This document shows positions 10,701 to 18,010 of a stretch of 64,000 bases of DNA, piece by piece. How positions within the stretch are numbered: the first letter of the stretch is position 1; every line of letters begins with the position of its first letter. Both the position numbers and the translations under genes were made by a program. Origin of the DNA: Paenibacillus_E qinlingensis (GTDB taxonomy: Bacteria > Bacillota > Bacilli > Paenibacillales > NBRC-103111). The stretch lies in the NCBI RefSeq assembly GCF_028746185.1, contig NZ_JAQIVH010000020.1, forward strand, positions 1-64,000, read 5' to 3'. The notes under the pieces are model-generated. The model saw only the letters and a list, made by a program, of their open reading frames with translations. It made no database searches and had not been told where the DNA came from.

Positions 10701-12905
10701 TTGCGCCTCAATGGACTTGCCCGACTCATTTCCAGCCATATCCTTCGCCGTTACGGCGAACTTGTAGGAAGTTCCCGGTGTCAATCCGGATAAAGAGTAC
10801 GTCGTTGCCATAATCAGACTAGGCACTACCGTCCATGTCACTCCACTATCACTCGAGTAATACACGATATAGCCAGCCAGATCAGATTCTGTAACTGCCA
10901 GCCACTGTAGATCGACTTTACCGGCACCAGCTGTAGCCATCAGTCCCGCAGGCACTGCCGGCGGTATGTTATCGGGAACGGCCAGTGGTATTACAGAAAC
11001 GGCGCTAGACTTCGCTGATTCGTTACCGCTGAGGTCTAGGGACGTAACAGCAAAGGTATACAGCATGCCATAGGTTAACTGTGTCACTGTGTAAGTCGTT
11101 TCTGTTACCGTCGAGGAAGCCACGCCCCACGTTACCCCATTGTCCGTGGAGGTATAAACCCGATATCCCGCTAGGTCTGATTCACTTCTCGCATTCCACT
11201 GAAGATCAGCTTCGCCCACCCCAGCAGAAGCTGACAACCCGCTCGGCACCTCTGGCGGAGTGACATCAGCTCCTTCAAGCGGCACGGCAGTGACCGCCAG
11301 CGATTTAGCGGATTCATTCCCACTTCTGTCCACTGCGCTAACAGCAAAGGTATAGGGAGTCCCAGCTATCAAATGACTTGCCTGATACGTAATTCCTGTC
11401 ACGGTTAAGGCAGGCCCCCAGGTTAAGCCGCCATTCAATGAGGCGTACAAGTTATAGTGGAGCAAATCCGTGTCAGCCACTCCATTCCAGCGTAGATCGA
11501 CCGCACGCACGTTGGCAGTTGCCGAGAATCCGCTCGGGATGGCCGGAGGCGTCAGATCCGGCGTGCCGCCGTTGCCGCCTCCATTGCCACCACCGCTGCC
11601 GCTACCATTGCCACCACCATTGCCTGGCGGTTTATTAATATCAGACAGCCGTAGGACTCCTAGATCTCGAACCTCTCCAGGTCCCGCAGCCTTCAGCTCT
11701 TGCTTTACATACTGAATTCGGCATTTGCACCCGCTAGGATTCATCTCCTCTTGATCTAGAACGTGCATAAAAGCAGGAACATCACCACGATAGAGAACTG
11801 CATCCTCTTGTTGTTCAAGCACCATTCCCCGATAGTTGCGTTCGGGCAATACATAAGCTGTGAAGGCACCCTGTGAATCGGTAACAGCAAAGAATGTTGG
11901 GTTCGTTGCAAAAGCTAGCACAATACCCCCAACTCCCTTACCATCCTCGCCCAGAACTGATCCTTTGAAGACAGCAGCTTGCACAGCGTTCAGCTGGGCG
12001 CTTTCCATTCCCTTACGAAAATGTACGGCTTCATGAGCCGATGAACCTACAGCGCCTGCCGTTACCTCGTATTGTCCATATGGCAATCGCAAGGAAACCA
12101 CGCCATCCGCATTCGTCATCCCCCACTCTCGAACCGAGCGTTCTCCTTGATCGTGCAAAGTAACGTGAGCATTAGCCAAAGGCTCGCCATTCGGCCCATT
12201 CACCTTAACACTGAATGGCTGAGGCTGAGCATCCTTCTGACTCAACCAAACCCGGTGTAGAAGCAAGGCAATCTCGGCCCGTGTCAGAGGATTTCCCCCC
12301 TTAAACGTTCCATCTGGGTAACCACCCATGAACCCTTCTTTGGACATGGCCGTGACCGCAGGCACAGCCCATTCGGGAATGATAGCTTTATCCTGATATG
12401 CCAGGAAGCCCCCATGTTCCAGCTTCAGCAAACGCGTAAAGATCACAGCAGCTTCCTGACGAGTTACCGGAGCATGAGGCCGGAATGTACGGTCGGCAAA
12501 CCCTTGTACCCAACCTCTTCTTGCAGCCGTCTGAACGTGCTCCGCAAACCACTCCTCCTGCACATCCTGAAACAGGATGGTGCCTGGTTGTTCTTCCCCT
12601 TCTAGTTGCAAGGCCTCAGCGGCGCGACCGATTAAAGCTGTCATTTCTGCTCTAGTAACCAAGCGGCCCGGCTGAAATGTACCATCTTCATAACCTTCAA
12701 TCAGCTTTGCTTGGAGCAGATCCTCAATCTGAGATTTGGCCCAATCTGGCAAAATTTCTCCTGAAGAATCCACAGCTGCCTGCCTCAAAGCCCCTTGGCT
12801 AGGAGCTGCCACCACTATTCCTTCATTTCCTATTGGAATAATAGAAGTCATACATAGACTAAAAATGAGTGCAAGACTTGCCATTTTACGTATGATCAGC
12901 ATCAT
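4782..12905 (-). CDS. giant secreted SLH / fibronectin III / Rhs repeat surface protein
   Basis: About 2700 residues, probably anchored to the cell wall. In order: a signal peptide (residues 1-35, KMASLALIFSLCMTS core); three SLH domains (about 48-225) that normally bind pyruvylated wall polymer; carboxypeptidase-regulatory-like beta domains; a Gly/Asn-rich linker; three fibronectin III domains (about 452-752); another regulatory-like domain; an NHL-type propeller region (about 1335-1650); many YD/Rhs repeats (about 1675-2500); and the Rhs core hallmark YAYVNNNPIQYRDPCGL near 2550. About 150 residues of Cys-containing tail follow, matching no toxin motif I know. The start at 12905 has a nearby GAGGGA and leads straight into the signal peptide; a GTG at 12959 is the alternative. 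No clear immunity gene follows. Confidence 0.88.
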   Translation of the reverse strand: MMLIIRKMASLALIFSLCMTSIIPIGNEGIVVAAPSQGALRQAAVDSSGEILPDWAKSQIEDLLQAKLIEGYEDGTFQPGRLVTRAEMTALIGRAAEALQLEGEEQPGTILFQDVQEEWFAEHVQTAARRGWVQGFADRTFRPHAPVTRQEAAVIFTRLLKLEHGGFLAYQDKAIIPEWAVPAVTAMSKEGFMGGYPDGTFKGGNPLTRAEIALLLHRVWLSQKDAQPQPFSVKVNGPNGEPLANAHVTLHDQGERSVREWGMTNADGVVSLRLPYGQYEVTAGAVGSSAHEAVHFRKGMESAQLNAVQAAVFKGSVLGEDGKGVGGIVLAFATNPTFFAVTDSQGAFTAYVLPERNYRGMVLEQQEDAVLYRGDVPAFMHVLDQEEMNPSGCKCRIQYVKQELKAAGPGEVRDLGVLRLSDINKPPGNGGGNGSGSGGGNGGGNGGTPDLTPPAIPSGFSATANVRAVDLRWNGVADTDLLHYNLYASLNGGLTWGPALTVTGITYQASHLIAGTPYTFAVSAVDRSGNESAKSLAVTAVPLEGADVTPPEVPSGLSASAGVGEADLQWNARSESDLAGYRVYTSTDNGVTWGVASSTVTETTYTVTQLTYGMLYTFAVTSLDLSGNESAKSSAVSVIPLAVPDNIPPAVPAGLMATAGAGKVDLQWLAVTESDLAGYIVYYSSDSGVTWTVVPSLIMATTYSLSGLTPGTSYKFAVTAKDMAGNESGKSIEAQATIPVLIEFPPDPVEVATEIPVDGTSTFAGNNTFLFSGSHPIQTGVTPGAIEPERLAVLRGAVFDAEGKPLAGVTVTILDHGELGRTLTRANGNFDLAINGGGTVTVQYEKQGYMSIQRKANAPWGDYATLPDVVLKAFDTKVTTVELSAGTQEMQVAQGSPMTDADGTRQATLLIPQGTTAVMKLPDGSAVPLPSMNVRATEYTVGDKGMQAMPGELPAFVGYTYAVELSADEAVAAGATEVHFSQKIYTYVDNFLKFPIGETVPSGYYDRETAKWVPSQNGMVIKILAVENGRAVIDGDGDGVEDDEAELAALRFTESELQKLGALYTPGKSLWRVPIEHFTPWDFNWPYGLPEGATNPPNRKPNSNKPNVNDPCQKASSIIGCQEQTLGEVIPITGTNMSLHYYSRRAEGYESKSTLEIPVMEGALPPAVIGIGVNIQIAGRTISKSLPLTSGNTPYRYTWDGKDAYGRQLIGSHPYEVTVYYLYRPVLYATSKSFANSFGQVTGVSTNGYRGVVANGRSTSTISTSRTWHGVVESPVDVYKNMGLAGWSLSPNHHLDNESGMLARGSGFVELHPKSGLNPVEVIFRSGATNPGKGVPAANKTTIPTMTTVGADGDLYLTTYRSTDQPYPDHVQTEVFRVKKNGEAEVVGTMIKQLNLDSLKVGRDGTLYATSWGTYRIWKKSLLDSEWVPFAGSGDIGEEYGDPREGIPATDVRLYNPKNLEIADDGSLYYTDSNRLYRIGPDGLVTHYGFRGYNNSGSYGVSSGPISKRNIGNVADISLGPDGSLYLLDDCGGTYCAYTRIRKMSQDGNLSLITGASLSVAEFYDGIAASKASFRITNRRMEIDRYGNIYFISDVTGDDKLYRITPDQIIEEVAGDVVAVIKQRAKDEGAIVGSIPIRLLSVGPQGEIILQVQHNKAGSDLFYVYSINPEAKQELINESGTERYLFDMRSGRHVETKNALTGGTITRFTYDAQGRLSKLTDRNNNEVKVERDENGVPTAIVAPGGQRTVLTVEGGQLTKIANPAGEAFAIKYDDKGLLTEYTDPNGHVRKYGYDEAGYLISSENPLQGKSTLTRDSLANGYKVTYTTPGNQKTMYEVTREEGQLKRVSTDPSGAKTTSVLRDDGTDTTDYADGTKIVRTGAPDPRWGYAAPMISSMVVTAPNGRKWTFGEKRQATLDRSNDPLSLKSLTMTYTKSQTSTGTTTATSSVVFDVAEKKFTETSAEGVITKTYLDSKDRVVRVEYADSRIAPVVFTYDEKGRLQRAQQGDQFVENTYDAKNRLIGVQDAAGQIKRYTYDDADRVIAIEMPSGKILRKGYDDVGNLTEVTTPNSEVYYQSYNGLDQFNGFMPDGANDTLSVLYNTSGKFDKSMLPSGREVLYGYDATGRINLLNDLDISRTFTYLGNTDRVSSVESMSATDPAAKMTIGYKYDGTSVTEMTWNGLANGKFTYTYDGYANLKGITMTAGNVTNKLTAIDYDRDFNVTRFGPFTFSRGGPAKRVDAVTDGTLNVGTQYDANGKIKDKTYKLGGVTVYKVDHVFDKRGFVTNKTVTTAAGIETYAYGYGDDGQLTQVSRSGPNGSFSEAYDYDSNRNRILREVTGFAAETAEYGAYDLLEKAGDVSYTFDKDGFMTAKGADTFRYGTRGELLEATVNGETYRYGYDALGRRISREASGKKIQYLFGDPNAPHRLTAVVEPDQSVSSYFYDEQGKLLALERGGIRYYVVTDAVGTPQMIIKGDRTVVKKLQYDSYGNLISDSNPSFTLALGYAGGLADDGTKLVRFGFRDYDPHSGRWTAKDPILLDSEQANLYAYVNNNPIQYRDPCGLFCVGASAYEGVGGGGKVCITDEGFSACVEAGVGVGCGFEINPMEDLSNTELVAEAAFKASWGPASFSDGIKVTSSGGDCPPQVSLTAKAELGPFGYDFMSPSESSINLERDHFNTDAKDAKNLFKKSGTGFEAALKAKACAQYKW

Positions 12906-13116
12906 AAAAAATCCCTCTACCTCCTTCGTTCTTTGAACGTTGTATCGCTCCTGCGTCACTTTCCTCTACATAGCTTACATCGAGGGAAATCCTGGAAAAT
13001 AGAGTAGGGTGTTCCTGATTTTACGGGAAGCTTTGGGAGCATTTTCGGGAAAGTAGCGGGAAATAGTTGGGATGGCCTTCACCAATCACGGCTCGGCAAC
13101 AATCTTCAAACAGCAA

Positions 13117-13153
13117 AATAACCCTTTCTGGTTCGCACCAGTTAAGGGTTATT
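13117..13153 (-). terminator. hairpin downstream of the transglutaminase gene
   Basis: The inverted repeat AATAACCCTT/AAGGGTTATT with an inner CTGG/CCAG stem has a short T tract on the reverse strand (TTTTGC). It probably ends the moxR-DUF58-tgpA transcript, about 80 bases past the stop. Confidence 0.6.
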
Positions 13154-13231
13154 ATCATAGGCACCGAATCGAATATTAGTAAGGAACCAAGTGAATCGAC
13201 TACGTGCTGAGCTGCCTAAGGTGTATAGGAT

Positions 13232-15769
13232 TTAATGTGTCTTTTGAATGGCTTTCCAAATCGCCGTAATTTCCCGCTTCGAATAGGCAAAAGCTCGCGC
13301 CGGATCGTAGCGGACACTTTCATAGATGTGAGCGAAAGCCATCAGTGCCTGTTGTTGCCCTTGTTGCGTCACCTGAAGATTCATGACATATTCGCGAACC
13401 GTTTGATTGGCAGGCTTTACGCCGTATTTGCGGAAAAGCTGTCTCCACAAGCGATCCATATACGGCGTCAACGGATGTTGTTGATTGGGAGATTCATTGT
13501 TGTAACTAGAGAACTCCACTGTTCTACGCAACATGTAGCCTTGACGTTTTAGTACGAAATATAGACCAACAAGTAAACCGATAGAGCAGATAAGAACGAA
13601 AACGGCACTCTTATAAGCCTTTACTAATTGGATAAGATTATTCTTTATCGTGTGCAACCATTCACCCGATTTAGAGATAACAGATCGAGTTACCGGTGTA
13701 TTCGTAAGGGAAGCTGTCATCCCCAACTGCTCCATAGTTGCTGTCGTCAACATATCTCTAGGTTGATCTACGGAAATCCCTGAGAAACCAGGCGTCGGCT
13801 CGAATGGCACCCACCCCATCGACGGGAAGTAGACTTCAACCCACGAATGCGCATCTTGATTGCGGACAACCACCTCGTGCAGCCCATTGTCATCGGTGGC
13901 GTCTACGGTTCCTTGAGCAAACCCCTTCACCCACCGAGCAGGCACACCGACAGAACGAAGCATAACAACCATAGCCGTGGAAAAATGATCACAATACCCT
14001 GTCCGATCAACGAACAGGAAATGACTGACGAAATCTTCGCTGCGGCTGGGATTGGTAGGCTTTTCGAGACTGTAGGGAAAGGTTTGGCTCAAATATTGCT
14101 CGATCGCCACCGCTTTGGCATAAGGCGTCAACCGATTTGCGGTGACTTGCTCGGCCGTGCTCCTTACCGTCCGCGGCAATGACTCTGGCAATTGCAAATA
14201 GTCACGAGTGATTTCTTCCGGATATGGTGCAATATCAGAGTTCAAAAGATCTGGATTTTCTTTATTGGGTTGGACGGTGATTTTGTAATAGGAAAGCGGA
14301 TCAGCAATCGCCGGTAAGGTCGTTAAGCCACTTGTTCCCGAAGTTAACAGACTCCCTGGCGGAATCAGCTTCCCTTTCTCACTCAGCAGCATATCAACGC
14401 TCCGCAGCCCACCACCTACGAACAATTGCTTATTCGCCGCCTTCTCGTTCATTAAAATCTCCTGCACAATGACCGGAGCTGTCACCGAAGAACTAGTAGC
14501 CACGAAAGGTTCTAGCTTCTGAATGGGCTGGGTCCAGCCTTTGCCATCGTAGAAGCTTTTGGATTCGCCGCGCCAGTAGGTGAGTTCAGTGGTTTTGGCT
14601 GTAAACACTGGCGAGGTGTCCACTTGGAGTGGACCTCCTAAAGACGTATCGTTCTGGCCATACCCCGAAGTTGCCATGGCTGGGCTTACTCTCGTCTCAT
14701 CCTCATAGAACTCAAACAAACGATCATACCAATGCGCCCAGCTAACTGGCTTCATCAAAGGCTCGGACTCTGTTTGCTTGGCCGACAACCAACCAACGCC
14801 AGACAACATACCAACAACGATCACACTAACGATCAGCCACTGCAAATAATTACGTGAACGCACAGTTGTCACCCGATAAGTCTGTTCGATTCTTGACAGG
14901 TTGAGAAGCGCCATCAGGATCAGCCCATAACCTACTGTGCGTATGATTCCTTGGACGGTATCCGCCCCTAATACGAGCTGTATGCCTACGAGATAGATCA
15001 AGGTAGCCATTACAAACCAAAGGCTGTGCTGTCTTTGCAGCATTAGCGCTTGAACAACGGAAAGCAACAACGCCCAACCCATTAGAAACAGGAGCGTGCG
15101 CATTTCCCCGCTAATCAGATCAAAATGAGCCTGCACGATATAGACAAAATCTTGCACGAGCGTTCTCGCCAATGTGAGGATCCATCCTCCATCAAGCACG
15201 GTATCTCGGTTAAACATATAACCTATAAAAACCAGAATTATGCTGGACTTCGCCAACCAACCCCAACCATAAGGAACACGGAAACAGTCCAGTGCAAGAC
15301 ACAGGGCAAACACAACAAGAATCGGTCCAATTTGGATCACCTCATCGCCCAACCAAGCCAAAGGTCGCAGCCATTCCGAGAGAAGGAGAAAGAGCAGCAG
15401 GGTGATGAGACCATCTCGGAAGAGACTATTGTGTGTTGGCGGCAGGCTGTCTGCGCGGAAGATGAGCTGTGATGTGTTGCTGCGGGATGAACGGGATGAT
15501 GTGTCTGGTTGGGAAGAAGATGCGTAAGACGGACCGTCTGAGTTCGATATGACTGAGTGCGAAGCTTCTAAGGGCGAAGCTCCTAAGGGCGAAGCTCCTA
15601 AGGGCGAAGTTCCTAAGGGCGAAGTGCCTAAGAGCGAAGCTCCTAAGGGCGAAGTGCCTAAGGGCGAAGTGTCTAAGGACGAAGTACCTGCGCGCTTCTT
15701 AAAAAAGTGCGAAGCACGAGAGCGAGCGTGCAGCCCGCGGCGTGGTTCAAGCGGTTGCATCCGCAACAC
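13232..15769 (-). CDS. transglutaminase-like (TgpA/DUF3488) membrane protein
   Basis: Integral membrane protein of the TgpA family. An N-terminal block of membrane helices starts near residue 118 (LITLLLFLLLSEWL). The extracytoplasmic transglutaminase core follows, with Cys in GYCDHFSTAMV, His in DAHSWVEVYFP and Asp in the following strand. One further helix (VLICSIGLLVGLYFV) precedes a C-terminal cytoplasmic domain. Such proteins sit with MoxR and DUF58 partners, as here; the first codons overlap the DUF58 gene by 23 bases. The first 115 residues are unusual: low complexity, with nine copies of a five-residue (T/A)SPLG repeat and Ser-rich sequence. The true start may lie further in, but no internal ATG with a ribosome binding site is visible. 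Confidence 0.83.
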   Translation of the reverse strand: MLRMQPLEPRRGLHARSRASHFFKKRAGTSSLDTSPLGTSPLGASLLGTSPLGTSPLGASPLGASPLEASHSVISNSDGPSYASSSQPDTSSRSSRSNTSQLIFRADSLPPTHNSLFRDGLITLLLFLLLSEWLRPLAWLGDEVIQIGPILVVFALCLALDCFRVPYGWGWLAKSSIILVFIGYMFNRDTVLDGGWILTLARTLVQDFVYIVQAHFDLISGEMRTLLFLMGWALLLSVVQALMLQRQHSLWFVMATLIYLVGIQLVLGADTVQGIIRTVGYGLILMALLNLSRIEQTYRVTTVRSRNYLQWLIVSVIVVGMLSGVGWLSAKQTESEPLMKPVSWAHWYDRLFEFYEDETRVSPAMATSGYGQNDTSLGGPLQVDTSPVFTAKTTELTYWRGESKSFYDGKGWTQPIQKLEPFVATSSSVTAPVIVQEILMNEKAANKQLFVGGGLRSVDMLLSEKGKLIPPGSLLTSGTSGLTTLPAIADPLSYYKITVQPNKENPDLLNSDIAPYPEEITRDYLQLPESLPRTVRSTAEQVTANRLTPYAKAVAIEQYLSQTFPYSLEKPTNPSRSEDFVSHFLFVDRTGYCDHFSTAMVVMLRSVGVPARWVKGFAQGTVDATDDNGLHEVVVRNQDAHSWVEVYFPSMGWVPFEPTPGFSGISVDQPRDMLTTATMEQLGMTASLTNTPVTRSVISKSGEWLHTIKNNLIQLVKAYKSAVFVLICSIGLLVGLYFVLKRQGYMLRRTVEFSSYNNESPNQQHPLTPYMDRLWRQLFRKYGVKPANQTVREYVMNLQVTQQGQQQALMAFAHIYESVRYDPARAFAYSKREITAIWKAIQKTH
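15556..15687. repeat. 15-bp tandem repeat inside the transglutaminase gene
   Basis: About nine copies of a 15-bp unit (CTAAGGGCGAAGCTC on the plus strand, starts at 15568, 15583, 15598 and so on). Because 15 is a multiple of three, gain or loss of copies keeps the reading frame and changes the protein by five residues (TSPLG/ASPLG) per unit. Confidence 0.9.
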
Positions 15770-16958
15770 CCCCTTGTTTCGGCCACTGGCTCTGCGGATG
15801 CGGCACTTCCGTAAAGCTGCAGCCTGCGGCTTGCAGCTGGGAAGCCCCCTCTCGCTCTGCGACCGAGAGGGAAGGCCGCGCGTGCACGTAGATCACGTGC
15901 ACGGCTCTGCGCCTGGTGCCGCTATCTGCGATCGCGCGCACCAGCGCCACATCCAGCGTCGATGTGATGCACAGCATCGACGCATGCAGCGGCAAGTCTG
16001 CCGCCTCTTTCCTGACGAGGTCAGGAAAGGACAGGGCGGGCTTGCCGCCAACGCTCGCGAGTACTTCGTACGCGAGCGTTAGATCGGGGCGAATCGTCGG
16101 CGCGATTCGCCTGGCCGTTCCCGAGCTGCAGGCGAAGCCGCAGCTCTCTCGCCCACTGGCGGCGGCTTCGAAGAAGCCGGCCGCGAGGGCGACGCCCTTC
16201 TCCAGCAGCGGCTGTGCCGCTTCTGCTGGGCCCGCCGCAGGCGTGACATCGAGCAGCAGCATCCACTTCGTGGAGGCGGCCTGCTCGGGCTCTTTGGTCA
16301 TCAGACGGCTCAGGCGAGCCGTCGATTTCCAGTGGATGCGGTGATACGGATCACCGCTGACGTAATCGCGAACGGAGCTGATCAGCGGCGTTTCGCCCTT
16401 TGAACTAAGTGTTGTAGAACCATCCTCCGATTGGAAGGTCATCCCGCTCCGCCCCAAAGCATCTGGCCGTGGATACACAACATAACGCTGTAAATCTTCC
16501 CGCTGTACTTTGCGAAGCGCGAAGCCAAAGAGATCTCCTGCCGCTGCTTCAAGGTGAGCAAAGCGATAGCTGCCTCGCATGAGATGGGTCATTTTGTAAG
16601 GCAACAAAATCGACTTCTGAAACCAAGGAAAAAGCAGCTTGCTGTACGTCAGTTTTCTCCCATTTCCTTCATGAATCCAAGTTTCTTTCAACAGCAGCCA
16701 CGGTAGTGGCACCCACGATCGATGTTGGATCTCCAGCACAATCGTCACATCTTCGCCAGCAAGAAACACGTCACCTGACAGGCGCCGACTCAAGTTCAAA
16801 CCTTTTAGCGCAAATACATAAAATAATCCTGCCTGTATCCAGATCAATGATAAACAGATACCTAAATACCACGCAGCAATTCCACCTTGGCGATAAGCCA
16901 AATAGATCACCAACACACAACTTACGAGCAACAGTGTCGTCTTCCCCCAGCTTTTCAT
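15747..16958 (-). CDS. DUF58 domain-containing protein
   Basis: About 403 residues, with two membrane helices at the N-terminus (LLLVSCVLVIYLAYRQGG and AWYLGICLSLIWIQAGLFYV). The DUF58 core includes VRDYVSGDPYHRIHWKSTAR, the hallmark of the family, followed by a von Willebrand A-like fold. DUF58 proteins accompany MoxR ATPases and are thought to act with them in envelope or complex assembly; the biochemical role is unknown. The start at 16958 is seven bases after AGGGG and eight bases from the end of moxR, so they are one operon. The 3' half is markedly GC-rich compared with neighbours. Confidence 0.85.
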   Translation of the reverse strand: MKSWGKTTLLLVSCVLVIYLAYRQGGIAAWYLGICLSLIWIQAGLFYVFALKGLNLSRRLSGDVFLAGEDVTIVLEIQHRSWVPLPWLLLKETWIHEGNGRKLTYSKLLFPWFQKSILLPYKMTHLMRGSYRFAHLEAAAGDLFGFALRKVQREDLQRYVVYPRPDALGRSGMTFQSEDGSTTLSSKGETPLISSVRDYVSGDPYHRIHWKSTARLSRLMTKEPEQAASTKWMLLLDVTPAAGPAEAAQPLLEKGVALAAGFFEAAASGRESCGFACSSGTARRIAPTIRPDLTLAYEVLASVGGKPALSFPDLVRKEAADLPLHASMLCITSTLDVALVRAIADSGTRRRAVHVIYVHARPSLSVAEREGASQLQAAGCSFTEVPHPQSQWPKQGGVADATA

Positions 16959-16968
16959 GTCATGGCCC

Positions 16969-17946
16969 CTACTTCGCTGTGACATAACGAAGAACTGGTG
17001 TTTGCATGCCATCGAGTAAACCCTGAAGAATACGTTCTGCTGAACGGCCCATCATGCGCGCATCCGCAGTGAGAATTAGCCGGTGCGTCCACACAGGTAA
17101 AACCAAATCTTTAATATCATCTGGAACAACAAAAGTTCTCCCTTTCACATAAGCCGCCGTTTGTGCAGCACGCATCAACGCATAAGACGCCCTCGGACTT
17201 GCACCTATGTAAAAATCAGCATGATCTCGCGTTGCTAAAGCTAAGCGAACGATGAAATCTTTTAACGTGTTATCCACATGGATCATGGCCGCTTCTTTCT
17301 GTAATTGCACAAACTCATCCTGCACAATAACAGGCTTCAAGCTTTCCAACGGGTGACGATCCTGCAAGCGATCCAACATCAGAATCTCTTGATCATGCGT
17401 CGGATACCCAAGCGAAAGCTTCATCATAAACCGATCCATCTGCGCTTCCGGCAGCGCGTAAGTGCCTTCATAATCCATCGGATTTTGCGTCGCGATGACG
17501 ACGAATGGCTTCGGCAGCTCATAGCTTGTGCCGTCAATGGTCACTCGTTTTTCTTCCATCGCTTCAAGGAAAGCAGACTGCGTCTTCGGAGAGGTCCGAT
17601 TACATTCATCCGCAAGTACGACAGACGTCATTAATGGCCCTGGCCGAAACTCAAACTCATTGCTTTTAACATTAAAAACAGAAACACCGGTTACATCCGA
17701 AGGAAGCAAATCTGGCGTACATTGAATTCTCTTAAAGTCGCAACCAATCGTCTTGGCTAACGCACGTGCTAGCATGGTTTTGCCTACACCAGGAACGTCC
17801 TCTAGCAGTAGATGCCCGCCGCTCAACATCGCGATAAAAGCTTTCTCTATCGTTTCTCTTTTGCCGACTATCACTTTCTCTACGTTCATGATCATCCGTT
17901 CCACAAGAGGCTGCGGTTGATCGAATATTCGGGTTTTCGATGCCAT
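16969..17946 (-). CDS. MoxR family AAA+ ATPase
   Basis: A 325-residue AAA+ ATPase of the MoxR class. It has Walker A in EDVPGVGKTMLARALA (about residue 50), Walker B in VVLADECNR, sensor 1 in IATQNP, and the C-terminal lid domain GASPRASYALMRAAQ. MoxR proteins are chaperone-like and act with DUF58 and VWA partners; both DUF58 and a transglutaminase follow in the same operon. The ATG at 17946 is ten bases from AGGAGG. A TTG two codons earlier is only four bases from it and less likely. Confidence 0.9.
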   Translation of the reverse strand: MASKTRIFDQPQPLVERMIMNVEKVIVGKRETIEKAFIAMLSGGHLLLEDVPGVGKTMLARALAKTIGCDFKRIQCTPDLLPSDVTGVSVFNVKSNEFEFRPGPLMTSVVLADECNRTSPKTQSAFLEAMEEKRVTIDGTSYELPKPFVVIATQNPMDYEGTYALPEAQMDRFMMKLSLGYPTHDQEILMLDRLQDRHPLESLKPVIVQDEFVQLQKEAAMIHVDNTLKDFIVRLALATRDHADFYIGASPRASYALMRAAQTAAYVKGRTFVVPDDIKDLVLPVWTHRLILTADARMMGRSAERILQGLLDGMQTPVLRYVTAK

Positions 17947-18010
17947 AGACAAGAAGCCTCCTTTATAAGGGTATGCTTCTAGTTTTTCCAGCTCTCTACT
18001 CTTTTAGACA

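Noticed and set aside
15549..16082. Plus-strand open frame with Glu-Ala-Pro-Lys-Gly repeats
   Set aside because: It is the antisense of the 15-bp repeat in the transglutaminase gene and of the DUF58 gene. It has no ribosome binding site, and both opposing genes have clear families.
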